Shown: in pieces, positions 8,183 to 14,553 of the stretch
How positions within the stretch are numbered: position 1 is the first letter of the stretch
How the letters are laid out: each line of letters opens with the position of its first letter
From: Chloroflexi bacterium RBG_16_57_11
Lineage (GTDB): Bacteria > Chloroflexota > Anaerolineae > Anaerolineales > UBA4823
Reading direction: 5' to 3'
Assembly (NCBI GenBank): GCA_001795165.1
Contig: MGNS01000069.1
Span: forward strand, 13,260-27,851
Length of the DNA stretch: 14,592 bases
Position numbers and translations under genes: made by a program
Notes under the pieces: generated by a model
What the model was told of the DNA's origin: nothing
Database searches by the model: none
Seen by the model: the letters and a program-made list of their open reading frames with translations, nothing else

Positions 8183-8246
8183 CCGGCGCACCAGCGGAAA
8201 ATCTTCTGCCTGTCGGTCTCTCCGGCCGTTTTCGCCCCTGCTGGGA

Positions 8247-8275
8247 TATAATTCAATAAATTGTCCACTCGGACA
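8247..8275 (+). promoter_or_regulatory. Promoter and inverted repeat ahead of the two-component operon
   Basis: A tataat at 8247-8252 predicts transcription from about 8259. A perfect inverted repeat tgtcc-actc-ggaca (8262-8266 and 8271-8275) lies right at the predicted start of the transcript, so it could be an operator or a leader hairpin. No convincing -35 is visible, suggesting activator dependence. Confidence 0.45.
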
Positions 8276-8314
8276 TTTCGATATATTTTCTACCGTCAAG
8301 AGTGGGCGGTTATC

Positions 8315-10456
8315 ATGCCGGGACCTTCTAGCCTGTTTACGCCTATCCTGGGACGCCTGCGCCGGGTATTTCAACCCCGGCCTGCCAGCTTCAACCGCCG
8401 GCTGACCTCCAGCGTGATCTTGATTGTGGTTCTGACCGCCTTGTTCGGCGCCCTACCAGCCATATGGGTCATCTACCACCAGTTACAACAGCAAATTGAG
8501 TCGCGCGTGAAAGAAGCTCAGCTTGCCACCGGGCAAATTTATGAGACCAAACGAACGCAGTTGCTGGATCTGACACGCTTCATCGCCGAGCGCCCGACCC
8601 TGTGCAGGCTGGTTATGGCGGGTGACCGGGAATCCTTAATCCCCTATCTGGAAAACATGCGCCTGAGGACGCCGATCGACGCCCTTGTCCTGGTCCCAAA
8701 CGGCCAGGAGCCGATCTTGTTCGGATCGCTCCCATTGCCCGCCGCACAGGACCTACGCAACGGTCGCTCTCTGCCCTTTTCCGACTTTATCGCCCTGGAG
8801 GGTCCTCCCAGGCTCCTCATCGCCGCCGCCAGTGAAATCGATAGCGCAGGTGAGTGCGCCGCCCTCCCACCGGGCTGGGTGCTGGCAATCCAGGTCATGG
8901 ATGATGATGATATGCAGGTACTGGCGCGGCAAACCGGCCTGGAGCAGAGCCTGATCGTCGCCGGGCGCCGAGCCGCCACCAGCCTACCCGCTGCCCCTGA
9001 TTGGCCGCTCGATCCTGGGGCGGCAGAGATTGTACAGGAGACTTTGACCTCCTGTTGCACCCTGGGTGCCCTTGAGAAAGAAACCTACCAGGTCGGCCTT
9101 GCACCGCTGCTCGATCAGCGGGACCAGCTTGTTGCCCTCAGCGAGTTGGCCCTGCCGCTCCAGGCGCTCCAGCGCGCTGCACTGAACTCCCTGGCATTGA
9201 TGTCAGGCGCCGTCTTCCTCATCGCCCTGCTCAGCGCTTTCGTCACGCTGGCGCTGACCGGTCGCATCACGCGCCCCTTGCGCGACCTGGTCGAGGCGGT
9301 CAAGAAATTCAGCCAGGGTGACCTGGAAAAGCCGATTCCAACCCAAAGCGATTGGGTCGAAATCAACCAATTGGCCGACCAGCTCGAAATTTCCCGCCGC
9401 CACCTCCAACAATCGTTTCAGGATAACCAGCGCGAAATGAAACGAGTCATGCTTTTGTTGAGCGGCACCCGCGAAGGCATGATCCGGCTAACCTCTGATG
9501 GGCATATTTCGTCCATTAACCCGGATGGCGAGATCATCCTAGGCAAACCGGCGGCCAAAATCCTGAACCTGCACTACGATCAGGTCTTTCGGCCCGCACC
9601 AGGAAAAACCCCTGCGAATCTCCTGGTAGTTCAGGATGCCAACGATCGTCCGCTCTCACGTACCGTCGTTGCCTCCTGGATCGAGACCGGCGAGGCGCCG
9701 GGTAGTCCACCAGAGAGCCTGTTGGTTTTCCGTCAGGTGGACGAAGACCTGCTCTCCGATCGCCAGCGCTCCGAGTTCCTGGCCAACCTGGCGCACGAGT
9801 TCCGTACCCCTCTTTCTAGCATTGCAGCCACCATTGAGCTACTCAACGAGGAAGCCTCGAGCATGTCCCAGGGAGAGATCTCCGAACTGACCAACACCGC
9901 CTTGCTGGCCACGCACCACATGCAAACCTTGATCGACAACGTACTGGAAAGCGCCATCATCGAGGCCGACAGCTTCCGCTTGCGCTGCCACCCGATTCTA
10001 CTGCGCGATGTCCTGCATAGTGCAGAACACATTATGTCTCCTTTGCTAAAGCGACGCCAACAAACCCTGGAAATCGACCAACCCCGCAACTTCCTGACCA
10101 TCCTGGCTGACCCCGACCGGCTCTGTCAGGCGATTGTCAATTTAGTGGACAACGCCAGCAAATATAGCCCGTTTGGCAGTACTATCGAGCTGTCATTCAA
10201 GCGCCAGGGGAACATGCTGGTGTTCAATATCCTGGATTCCGGTCCAGGTATTCCCCCTGGGCAGCAGGCTGACATCTTCAGGCGCTTCACATCTTTCACC
10301 GATCGCCAGGGCGCTCGCCACGGGATTGGGTTGGGGCTTCCGGTGGTCAAGACGATCATCGAAGCCCACGGCGGCCAGGTAGGCGCGGAGAATCGGCTTG
10401 AAGGTGGGGCCAGGTTCTGGTTCACCATGCCGCTAACACCCAGGCTGGATTCGTGA
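8315..10456 (+). CDS. Membrane-bound sensor histidine kinase
   Basis: 713 residues from the ATG at 8315; an in-frame TTG at 8261 would add 18 residues but overlaps the promoter and inverted repeat. Order of parts: basic cytoplasmic start; TM1 ~34-54; extracytoplasmic sensor ~55-290 (resembling double-Cache-type sensors, not proven; contains adjacent C247-C248); TM2 ~293-315; HAMP ~316-367 (ITRPLRDLVEAVKKFSQGDLEKPI); PAS-like ~375-475 (GMIRLTSDGHISSINPDGEIILG); HisKA with H494 in LAHEFRTPL; ATPase domain with N box LVDNASKYS (N613), G1 DSGPG (641-645) and G2 GIGLG (670-674). All catalytic motifs are intact, so it should autophosphorylate and pass phosphate to the regulator encoded 7 bp downstream. 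The ligand is unknown. Confidence 0.93.
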   Translation: MPGPSSLFTPILGRLRRVFQPRPASFNRRLTSSVILIVVLTALFGALPAIWVIYHQLQQQIESRVKEAQLATGQIYETKRTQLLDLTRFIAERPTLCRLVMAGDRESLIPYLENMRLRTPIDALVLVPNGQEPILFGSLPLPAAQDLRNGRSLPFSDFIALEGPPRLLIAAASEIDSAGECAALPPGWVLAIQVMDDDDMQVLARQTGLEQSLIVAGRRAATSLPAAPDWPLDPGAAEIVQETLTSCCTLGALEKETYQVGLAPLLDQRDQLVALSELALPLQALQRAALNSLALMSGAVFLIALLSAFVTLALTGRITRPLRDLVEAVKKFSQGDLEKPIPTQSDWVEINQLADQLEISRRHLQQSFQDNQREMKRVMLLLSGTREGMIRLTSDGHISSINPDGEIILGKPAAKILNLHYDQVFRPAPGKTPANLLVVQDANDRPLSRTVVASWIETGEAPGSPPESLLVFRQVDEDLLSDRQRSEFLANLAHEFRTPLSSIAATIELLNEEASSMSQGEISELTNTALLATHHMQTLIDNVLESAIIEADSFRLRCHPILLRDVLHSAEHIMSPLLKRRQQTLEIDQPRNFLTILADPDRLCQAIVNLVDNASKYSPFGSTIELSFKRQGNMLVFNILDSGPGIPPGQQADIFRRFTSFTDRQGARHGIGLGLPVVKTIIEAHGGQVGAENRLEGGARFWFTMPLTPRLDS

Positions 10457-10463
10457 GATCGAT

Positions 10464-11144
10464 ATGACCCGCATCCTGATTGTAGACGATGACCTGGCGT
10501 TGGCGGATGTGCTGGCTTTCACCATGCGCCGCGCCGGGTATGATATCCTGCTTGCTCACAACGGCCGGGATGCGCTCGAATGTTTTACCAGTGAGCGCCC
10601 CGAATTGCTGGTGTTGGATTGGGTCCTCCCCTACATGGATGGTCCGGAAGTCTGCCGTCGTGTGCGCCTCGATTCGAATGTCCCCATCCTGATGCTAACC
10701 GTCCGCCAGGCCGACGATGATGTCGTAGCAGCCTTGGAGGCAGGGGCGGATGAGTATATCACCAAGCCGTTTAGCCCGCGCCAGCTGGTTGCACGCGTCC
10801 GGGCTCTACTTCGCCGGGCGATCGGAGAATCGAACGAAATCCTGCGCAGTGGTCCGCTCTCTCTGAACGTCGAGCGCCATGAGCTCTTCTGGAAAGGGCA
10901 GCCCCCGCTGCGCCTGACCCGCCTGGAAACCCGCCTGCTCCAGGCTCTGCTCCAGAACCCTGGCACCGTCCTATCCACCGAAAGCCTGATCCTGCGCGTC
11001 TGGGGTACACAATCTGCTACCAACGATATGCTCAAACAGCTCATTTACCGGCTGCGCAACAAGCTGGAGCCCATCTCCCCTGACCTCATTGAGACGATCC
11101 CCAATACCGGCTACGTCTTGAATCCCCCCCTGGATACCCCCTGA
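10464..11144 (+). CDS. OmpR/PhoB-family response regulator
   Basis: 226 residues. The receiver domain (1-~118) starts ILIVDDD, has the phosphoacceptor D52 in LVLDWVLPYMDG, the switch Thr T79 and the conserved K101 in DEYITKPFS. A winged-helix DNA-binding domain follows (~128-222), with the family-like LTRLETRLLQALLQNPGTVLSTESLILRVWG and DMLKQLIYRLRNKLEP, and it ends in an ETIPNTGYVL wing. The ATG lies 7 bp after the kinase stop and its ribosome site overlaps the end of the kinase gene, pointing to translational coupling and a shared transcript. Members bind direct repeats with 11-bp spacing; just such repeats lie immediately downstream of this gene, ahead of the 11332 gene. Confidence 0.95.
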   Translation: MTRILIVDDDLALADVLAFTMRRAGYDILLAHNGRDALECFTSERPELLVLDWVLPYMDGPEVCRRVRLDSNVPILMLTVRQADDDVVAALEAGADEYITKPFSPRQLVARVRALLRRAIGESNEILRSGPLSLNVERHELFWKGQPPLRLTRLETRLLQALLQNPGTVLSTESLILRVWGTQSATNDMLKQLIYRLRNKLEPISPDLIETIPNTGYVLNPPLDTP

Positions 11145-11164
11145 AACTCTCCCGAAGCAAAAAT

Positions 11165-11220
11165 TGTTACCGGCTTGTTACCGCCTGGCGATAGCGTCTG
11201 TTACCACCCTCCGGTAAACT
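11165..11220 (+). promoter_or_regulatory. PhoB-box-like direct repeats and candidate -10
   Basis: The heptamer tgttacc occurs exactly three times here: 11165-11171, 11176-11182 and 11199-11205, spaced 11 and 23 bp (about one and two helical turns). A taaact at 11215-11220 could be the -10, lying 9 bp after the last repeat, and no -35 consensus is present. This matches how OmpR/PhoB-type regulators occupy the -35 region of target promoters. Regulation by the preceding response regulator is inferred from this match and position. The remaining leader to 11332 is about 105 nt. Confidence 0.5.
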
Positions 11221-11331
11221 GAGATTATCGCACCCTGCCCAACATCAGAAGATGACCTGCACCGAGATGGGGACAGGGTTCCAACACCGACATATGGTTC
11301 ACTGAGGCGAATAATTAAGGAGGATGCCTAT

Positions 11332-11934
11332 ATGTCTGACAAGAATCCACAGCTGCGGGTAAACCGGATTTACCGCTATTCCATCGCCAGCTCAGACATG
11401 TACTATACCGAATTAGAGCAGCGCGACGTGTTCGTGAGCGACGACCCCGACAAAGGCTTTCAGATCTGGGGCCAGATCGCCGGCGGCGGGCCAGCCACTT
11501 CGGTCTGCCTGTGCCAGATGCTTCTGGAATACGCCATGTACTGTCATTCCTGGTCGAGCATGAGCGAAGCCATCTTCAACATGCGCGCCTTTGGCGAGCA
11601 GCTCGGTCTCGCGCTGGCGAGATTTATCCAGGAGACCCCGCCGGCAGAGACCGGTCAGAACGCCGGCGCCTGCTCGCTGATGTGCCTGTGGGAAGCGATG
11701 AATATCCAGTTCACCGTCGAGCAAGTCGGCCCCGAGATGCGCTTTTTCTTTGCCAACTGCCCTCTGGAGGAGGTGGCCCAACGCAATGGCCTGCGGAATG
11801 TGGATCTGGCGCTGTACGGCGTGAATGCCCTGTGCCAGACTCTGATCCATATCATCGACCCGCATATGGAAATCCTGACCCCTGTGGAAGCTCGACAGCA
11901 TTTCGTCTTCGCGGTCAAAGAAACCGTCTCCTAA
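11332..11934 (+). CDS. Unrecognised Cys-containing cytosolic protein, candidate two-component target
   Basis: 200 residues. The ATG at 11332 follows a strong taaggagg site. There is no signal peptide; the composition suggests a mainly helical soluble protein. It has seven cysteines: C59 and C61 in SVCLCQMLLEYAMYC, then C71, C114 and C118 (ACSLMC), C143 (FFANCPLEEVAQRNGL) and C168 (NALCQTL). The CxC, CxxxC and NCPL groups could ligate a metal or cofactor, but no family is recognised, and a resemblance to V4R-like small-ligand domains was considered without proof. It lies downstream of direct repeats of the type bound by OmpR/PhoB regulators, so it may be the output gene of the kinase/regulator pair. 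A 12-bp hairpin follows 34 bp after the stop. Confidence 0.78.
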   Translation: MSDKNPQLRVNRIYRYSIASSDMYYTELEQRDVFVSDDPDKGFQIWGQIAGGGPATSVCLCQMLLEYAMYCHSWSSMSEAIFNMRAFGEQLGLALARFIQETPPAETGQNAGACSLMCLWEAMNIQFTVEQVGPEMRFFFANCPLEEVAQRNGLRNVDLALYGVNALCQTLIHIIDPHMEILTPVEARQHFVFAVKETVS

Positions 11935-11968
11935 CCTCAGCGCTCTGAGCGCCAATAACCTCCAATCC

Positions 11969-12001
11969 CGAAGGCGATGGATTCTTGACCCATCGCCTTC
12001 G
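11969..12001 (+). terminator. Long perfect hairpin after the 11332 gene
   Basis: cgaaggcgatgg (11969-11980) and ccatcgccttcg (11990-12001) form a perfect 12-bp stem with a 9-nt loop. There is no T-run after it, so it may be an imperfect terminator or an mRNA-stabilising 3' stem. Confidence 0.5.
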
Positions 12002-12264
12002 ATCGCGCTTCCCTCACTTGCAGCATGAGGTAGGCCGACTGGCCAGGTTTGGAGCACAGATTACGACCCAGCAATGGACCTTGAGGCCAAATACAGTGCC
12101 GAGAGAACCTAACAATCGCAATCTAGATCCACCCCAGAATCTCCGCAAACACTACCAAACAGACGATTTGGAAAGCGAGAATCGCCCCACAACCTTGACC
12201 TTCTGCTGTATGCTGGGCCGACACCAGGAAGAACGGCAAATACCCGATCAGGAAGATCAGCTAC

Positions 12265-12280
12265 GGAGCGCTGGCGCTCC
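12265..12280. repeat. Perfect 7-bp-arm inverted repeat
   Basis: ggagcgc-tg-gcgctcc is a perfect palindrome-like hairpin immediately upstream (on the minus strand) of the TAG stop in the decayed gene. It has no adjacent T-run, so a terminator role is unlikely. Confidence 0.5.
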
Positions 12281-12282
12281 AC

Positions 12283-12312
12283 CAAGCGTAATCCCTGCAA
12301 GCGTAATCCCTG
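12283..12312. repeat. 15-bp tandem duplication
   Basis: caagcgtaatccctg is present twice in perfect tandem (12283-12297 and 12298-12312). The unit is a multiple of three and keeps the minus-strand frame of the decayed gene, adding five codons. Confidence 0.8.
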
Positions 12313-12441
12313 GTCAGGGCGTTAGCCTGCTTCAATTGGAACGCGCTCGGGTCGCACAAAATCGATTAAGCCTGGGCTGCGTTTTCGGTAGGCATGTGGA
12401 TTCCCTCGCTTTCTTCGGCAACGTAGGTTTATTTCATGATG

Positions 12442-12470
12442 ATTATGACAAAATTCGGCCTGCCTGTCAT
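12442..12470 (-). promoter_or_regulatory. Near-consensus sigma70 promoter reading toward the decayed membrane gene
   Basis: On the minus strand, atgaca (12470-12465) and cataat (12447-12442) are each one mismatch from consensus, separated by 17 bp. A tg-n extension precedes the -10. Predicted transcription start is near 12435, about 40 nt before the ATG at 12395. Confidence 0.55.
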
Positions 12471-12525
12471 GTGCCATATGTCATATCCTTGACCTGCCAA
12501 ACCCGATCTGCTCGGCATAGAGGCT

Positions 12526-12543
12526 AACCGGCCTCAGCCGATT
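12526..12543. terminator. Hairpin similar to the terminator elements near 1016 and 5654
   Basis: aaccggc-ctca-gccgatt forms a 7-bp stem with one mismatch, followed by ttcc. It is a degenerate version of the perfect 5654-5671 hairpin. No intact plus-strand gene ends just before it, so it may be left from a lost gene. The rest of 12544-12637 shows nothing recognisable. Confidence 0.35.
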
Positions 12544-12637
12544 TCCAGTAGTCCGAGGGGTTACAACCCTGATAGCCTACGACTAGTGTGACACCATTTC
12601 ACCAACTTATCTGGGCACGGAGATTCAGAGATGTGAC

Positions 12638-12655
12638 TGTCCCAAAGCTGGTTGG
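12638..12655 (+). repeat. Left terminal inverted repeat of the IS
   Basis: Pairs with 13823-13840, matching at 15 of 18 positions; the outer nine bases are identical. Confidence 0.7.
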
Positions 12656-12730
12656 TTTGGGATAAAGAAAAGCAGGCTTCTTGGTAAGATGGTAGTTGAG
12701 AAGACAGCCATCGAAACCCAGGAGCCTGCG

Positions 12731-13769
12731 ATGTCGATTATTGTCCTAAAACTGCCAGAAGTCAAAGTGATTGCGGACCGACCACGGAAATGTCCAAGTT
12801 GTAAAGGGAAATCCTACAGCGCTGGGGCGGACAGGTTCGGCAGATCCGAGACCACCAGGTGAAAGAAGCAGTGGTGTCTCGCTACCGCTGCGTGAGATGT
12901 CGACATACGTTTCGGCATTATCCGGAAGGTGTGGATCAGGCATAGCAGAGCCAGCGGCTGCGCAAGCTGGCGGCGCTGTGCTGGGTGTTGGGATTAAGCT
13001 ATCGGGGGATTGCGGCAGTCTTTGCCATATTTGGGGTAGGCATTGGACGGATGAGCGCCTGGCGAGATGCGCAGGAAGCAGCCGGGAACCTGAAGCGCAA
13101 GCGAATGTGGAAACAGGTACGCGTGCTCGGGCTGGATGGAGCGTATGTGCTGGGATGGGGAGAGAAACGTGCGGTCATAGTGGCCGTAGACTTAGGAGAA
13201 GGGAAACCGGTGGCAATTGGTTATGAGGATGAACACAACCCGGATGCCATTCGGCGCTGGTTGGAACCGATCGTGAAGCGGTTGGGGGTGAGTGTGATCG
13301 TCACTGACGATTTAATGCAATACAAAACGGTAGCCGAGAAGCTGGATTTGGAGTATCAAATCTGCCAGTTTCACGTGCGCGTTGGGTGGGACGGACCTTG
13401 TATGAGCTCCAGGAGTTGCTCCCTGCAGAGTGGCTGTGGATATTGGATGAAGAGCGCCATCTGCTCGAAGAATTGCCGCCCACAGGCGGGCAGCGCTTGT
13501 TCGAGTTGCGGAAGCAAATCCCCGAGCGCAGAGCTGGAAGAGACCAGCTGCGCTCACCCGTGGAGCAGTTGCGTGATTCATTGATTCGTATGAGTGAACA
13601 TTGGCCGCAGTATCGAGTTTTTGATTGGCAAAATGATGTGCACTGGACTAACAATGGCACCGAACAGGTCAACGTACGCACGAAAATGCGCAGTAGGACA
13701 GTTCGCAGCTATAAGACCCGCTCCGGGATGTTGGCTGGGTTGATGTTGGCCGGATCGGGTACCACCTAG
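12731..13769 (+). pseudogene. DDE transposase, broken by two frameshifts and a nonsense codon
   Basis: The start ATG at 12731 follows aggag. The reading frame begins MSIIVLKLPEVKVIADRPRK with a CPSC zinc-finger-like pair, loses one base near 12817, and continues as RWGGQVRQIRDHQV with a second CVRC pair. It meets TAG at 12943-12945 (in DQA-stop-QSQ, probably Gln originally). It then runs through LGLSYRGIAAVFAIFGVGIGR and the catalytic part: D in LGLDGAYV (codon 13135), D in VTDD (13306 or 13309), then a second lost base near 13380 (FHVR to WVGRTLYELQELL), and E in NNGTEQ (13662), ending SGTT. Restoring both bases gives ~346 residues, a normal length for such transposases. Both lost bases appear to be C. 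The protein cannot be made intact, so the element is immobile unless helped in trans. Confidence 0.85.
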
Positions 13770-13822
13770 ACCGCCTCATACGGCGTTAGGTCATCGCGCC
13801 GTTTGCTCTCCTCAGTATTTCG

Positions 13823-13840
13823 CCCACCAATTTTGGGACA
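13823..13840 (-). repeat. Right terminal inverted repeat of the IS
   Basis: Reverse complement of the left end with three mismatches; lies 53 bp after the transposase stop. Confidence 0.7.
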
Positions 13841-13860
13841 AACCCTTATTTGAACCCGAT

Positions 13861-13889
13861 TTGACATGAGAGTACAATTAGGTTAAAAT
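13861..13889 (+). promoter_or_regulatory. Near-perfect sigma70 promoter for the Cys-repeat protein
   Basis: ttgaca (13861-13866, full consensus) and taaaat (13884-13889, one mismatch) are separated by exactly 17 bp. Transcription should start near 13896, giving an 85-nt leader to the ATG at 13981. The promoter begins 20 bp outside the IS end, so it belongs to the gene and not to the element. Confidence 0.75.
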
Positions 13890-13904
13890 TAAATGAATAT
13901 TAGG

Positions 13905-13929
13905 ATTCGACGTTCCCGTGCCGTCGAAT
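13905..13929 (+). promoter_or_regulatory. Leader hairpin or operator before the Cys-repeat gene
   Basis: attcgacg (13905-13912) and cgtcgaat (13922-13929) form a perfect 8-bp inverted repeat with a 9-nt loop, starting about 9 nt after the predicted transcription start. It could be a repressor site or a 5' mRNA stem. No U-run follows, so attenuation is not suggested. Confidence 0.5.
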
Positions 13930-13980
13930 TACAAAATTGATGCCTCAGCATCGGGTTACAAACGGAAGGAGTCAAAACAA

Positions 13981-14553
13981 ATGTCCCCAAAACTAGACGT
14001 TGAAGCCCTCGCAGAGCAGCTGAAGCCCCTCAATGGACTCACAGAAAAACTAGTCGCCAGCAAAGGTCAGGCAACATTCACTCGCAAGGAAGTTAAGAGT
14101 GGTAAGCTGGCTGCCATGGCTGTCCTGAGTAGTATCACTCCTCTGAACCAAGCGGGGAATCCCATCAATCCCATCGACGCTCGCATCGCCACCCAGCTCA
14201 GGGCGAATAGTGACACAGCCAAGCAAGCGATCCGCACCATCGCATCTCAGAAGATTCCGAGCCCTTTAGATTACTATGATATCTACCATCAGATGCTGGA
14301 GGACTCAGGAATCATGGTGAATGGCCTGCCCGACCCGTTGCAAATGGGTGAGCTGGTTGAGAAAGTGATGGCGAAAGACAAAATCTCCCCGTTCGACCCC
14401 ATGATTGAGAAAGCAATTTGCTCGGGCTGCAGTCACTGTCTCGCTTGTGAAGGGTGTGGTGTTTGCATTTACTGCATACCTGCAGCTGTCATAGCATTAG
14501 GCGCGGCAAGTACAGCAGCCGGCACATTAGGGGCAATCGGCTCATTCTTTTAA
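13981..14553 (+). CDS. Protein with C-terminal (Cys-x-x)7 repeat and hydrophobic tail; candidate modified-peptide precursor
   Basis: 190 residues from ATG 13981, preceded by ggaaggag; an in-frame GTG at 13918 lies inside the leader hairpin and is less likely. Residues 1-~145 are soluble and hydrophilic, without signal peptide (MSPKLDVEALAEQLKPLNGL start; LDYYDIYHQMLEDSGIMVNGLPDP in the middle). Residues 147-165 carry seven cysteines at exact three-residue spacing (C147, 150, 153, 156, 159, 162, 165). The last 25 residues, IPAAVIALGAASTAAGTLGAIGSFF, form one hydrophobic Gly/Ala-rich segment. A long leader-like part, a Cys cluster and a bacteriocin-like tail suggest a ribosomal peptide precursor modified at the cysteines. 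A metal- or iron-sulfur-binding or tail-anchored protein are alternatives. I recognise no family. It sits beside an IS and looks more AT-rich than the left-hand genes, so transfer is possible. Confidence 0.75.
   Translation: MSPKLDVEALAEQLKPLNGLTEKLVASKGQATFTRKEVKSGKLAAMAVLSSITPLNQAGNPINPIDARIATQLRANSDTAKQAIRTIASQKIPSPLDYYDIYHQMLEDSGIMVNGLPDPLQMGELVEKVMAKDKISPFDPMIEKAICSGCSHCLACEGCGVCIYCIPAAVIALGAASTAAGTLGAIGSFF

Larger units (their letters stand above)
12123..12395 (-). pseudogene. Decayed small membrane protein gene (two in-frame stops)
   Basis: One minus-strand frame runs from an ATG at 12395 to a stop at 12123 (91 codons). The ATG is preceded by gaggg at 7-base spacing and, further up, by a near-consensus promoter. 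The start MPTENAAQA is followed by TAA at codon 10 (12368-12366), and TAG occurs at codon 45 (12263-12261). Both differ from a Gln codon by one C-to-T change. After the second stop the frame encodes LIFLIGYLPFFLVSA, then GCGAILAFQIVCLVVFAEILGWI, two clear hydrophobic helices. Codons ~29-38 include a 15-bp tandem duplication (repeated RDYA). I read this as a ~90-residue two-helix membrane protein that has decayed; it could also be a short leader peptide plus unrelated downstream frame. The family is not recognised. Confidence 0.4.
12638..13840 (+). mobile_element. Degenerate insertion sequence with terminal inverted repeats
   Basis: About 1203 bp. The left end reads tgtcccaaagctggttgg (12638-12655); the right end, read inward, is tgtcccaaaattggtggg, matching at 15 of 18 positions. 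The left end also contains a second inward-facing palindrome (tcccaaa/tttggga). The element carries one transposase gene, which is inactivated. No target-site duplication is evident in the flanks, consistent with age or later rearrangement. The transposase style (N-terminal CxxC pairs, DDE core) recalls ISL3-like elements, but the family call is tentative. Confidence 0.75.

Noticed and set aside
8183..8246. Possible terminator after the 7541 gene (ggccgtttt)
   Set aside because: The nearby GC-rich stretches do not form a convincing stem directly before the T-run.
11413..12057. Minus-strand open frame of 214 codons over the 11332 gene
   Set aside because: It is the antisense shadow of a plus-strand gene that has a strong ribosome site; no recognisable motifs.
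11985..12527. Plus-strand open frame of 180 codons
   Set aside because: It begins inside a hairpin without a ribosome site, has a low-complexity basic composition with no domain pattern, and lies opposite the better-supported minus-strand decayed gene.
12731..13769. Programmed frameshift as the explanation for the transposase frames
   Set aside because: There are two separate shifts without slippery runs, plus a nonsense codon; simple decay is more economical, although sequencing error is not excluded.
13918..13980. Upstream GTG start for the Cys-repeat protein
   Set aside because: The GTG lies in the loop of the leader hairpin with no ribosome site, whereas the ATG at 13981 has ggaaggag at good spacing.
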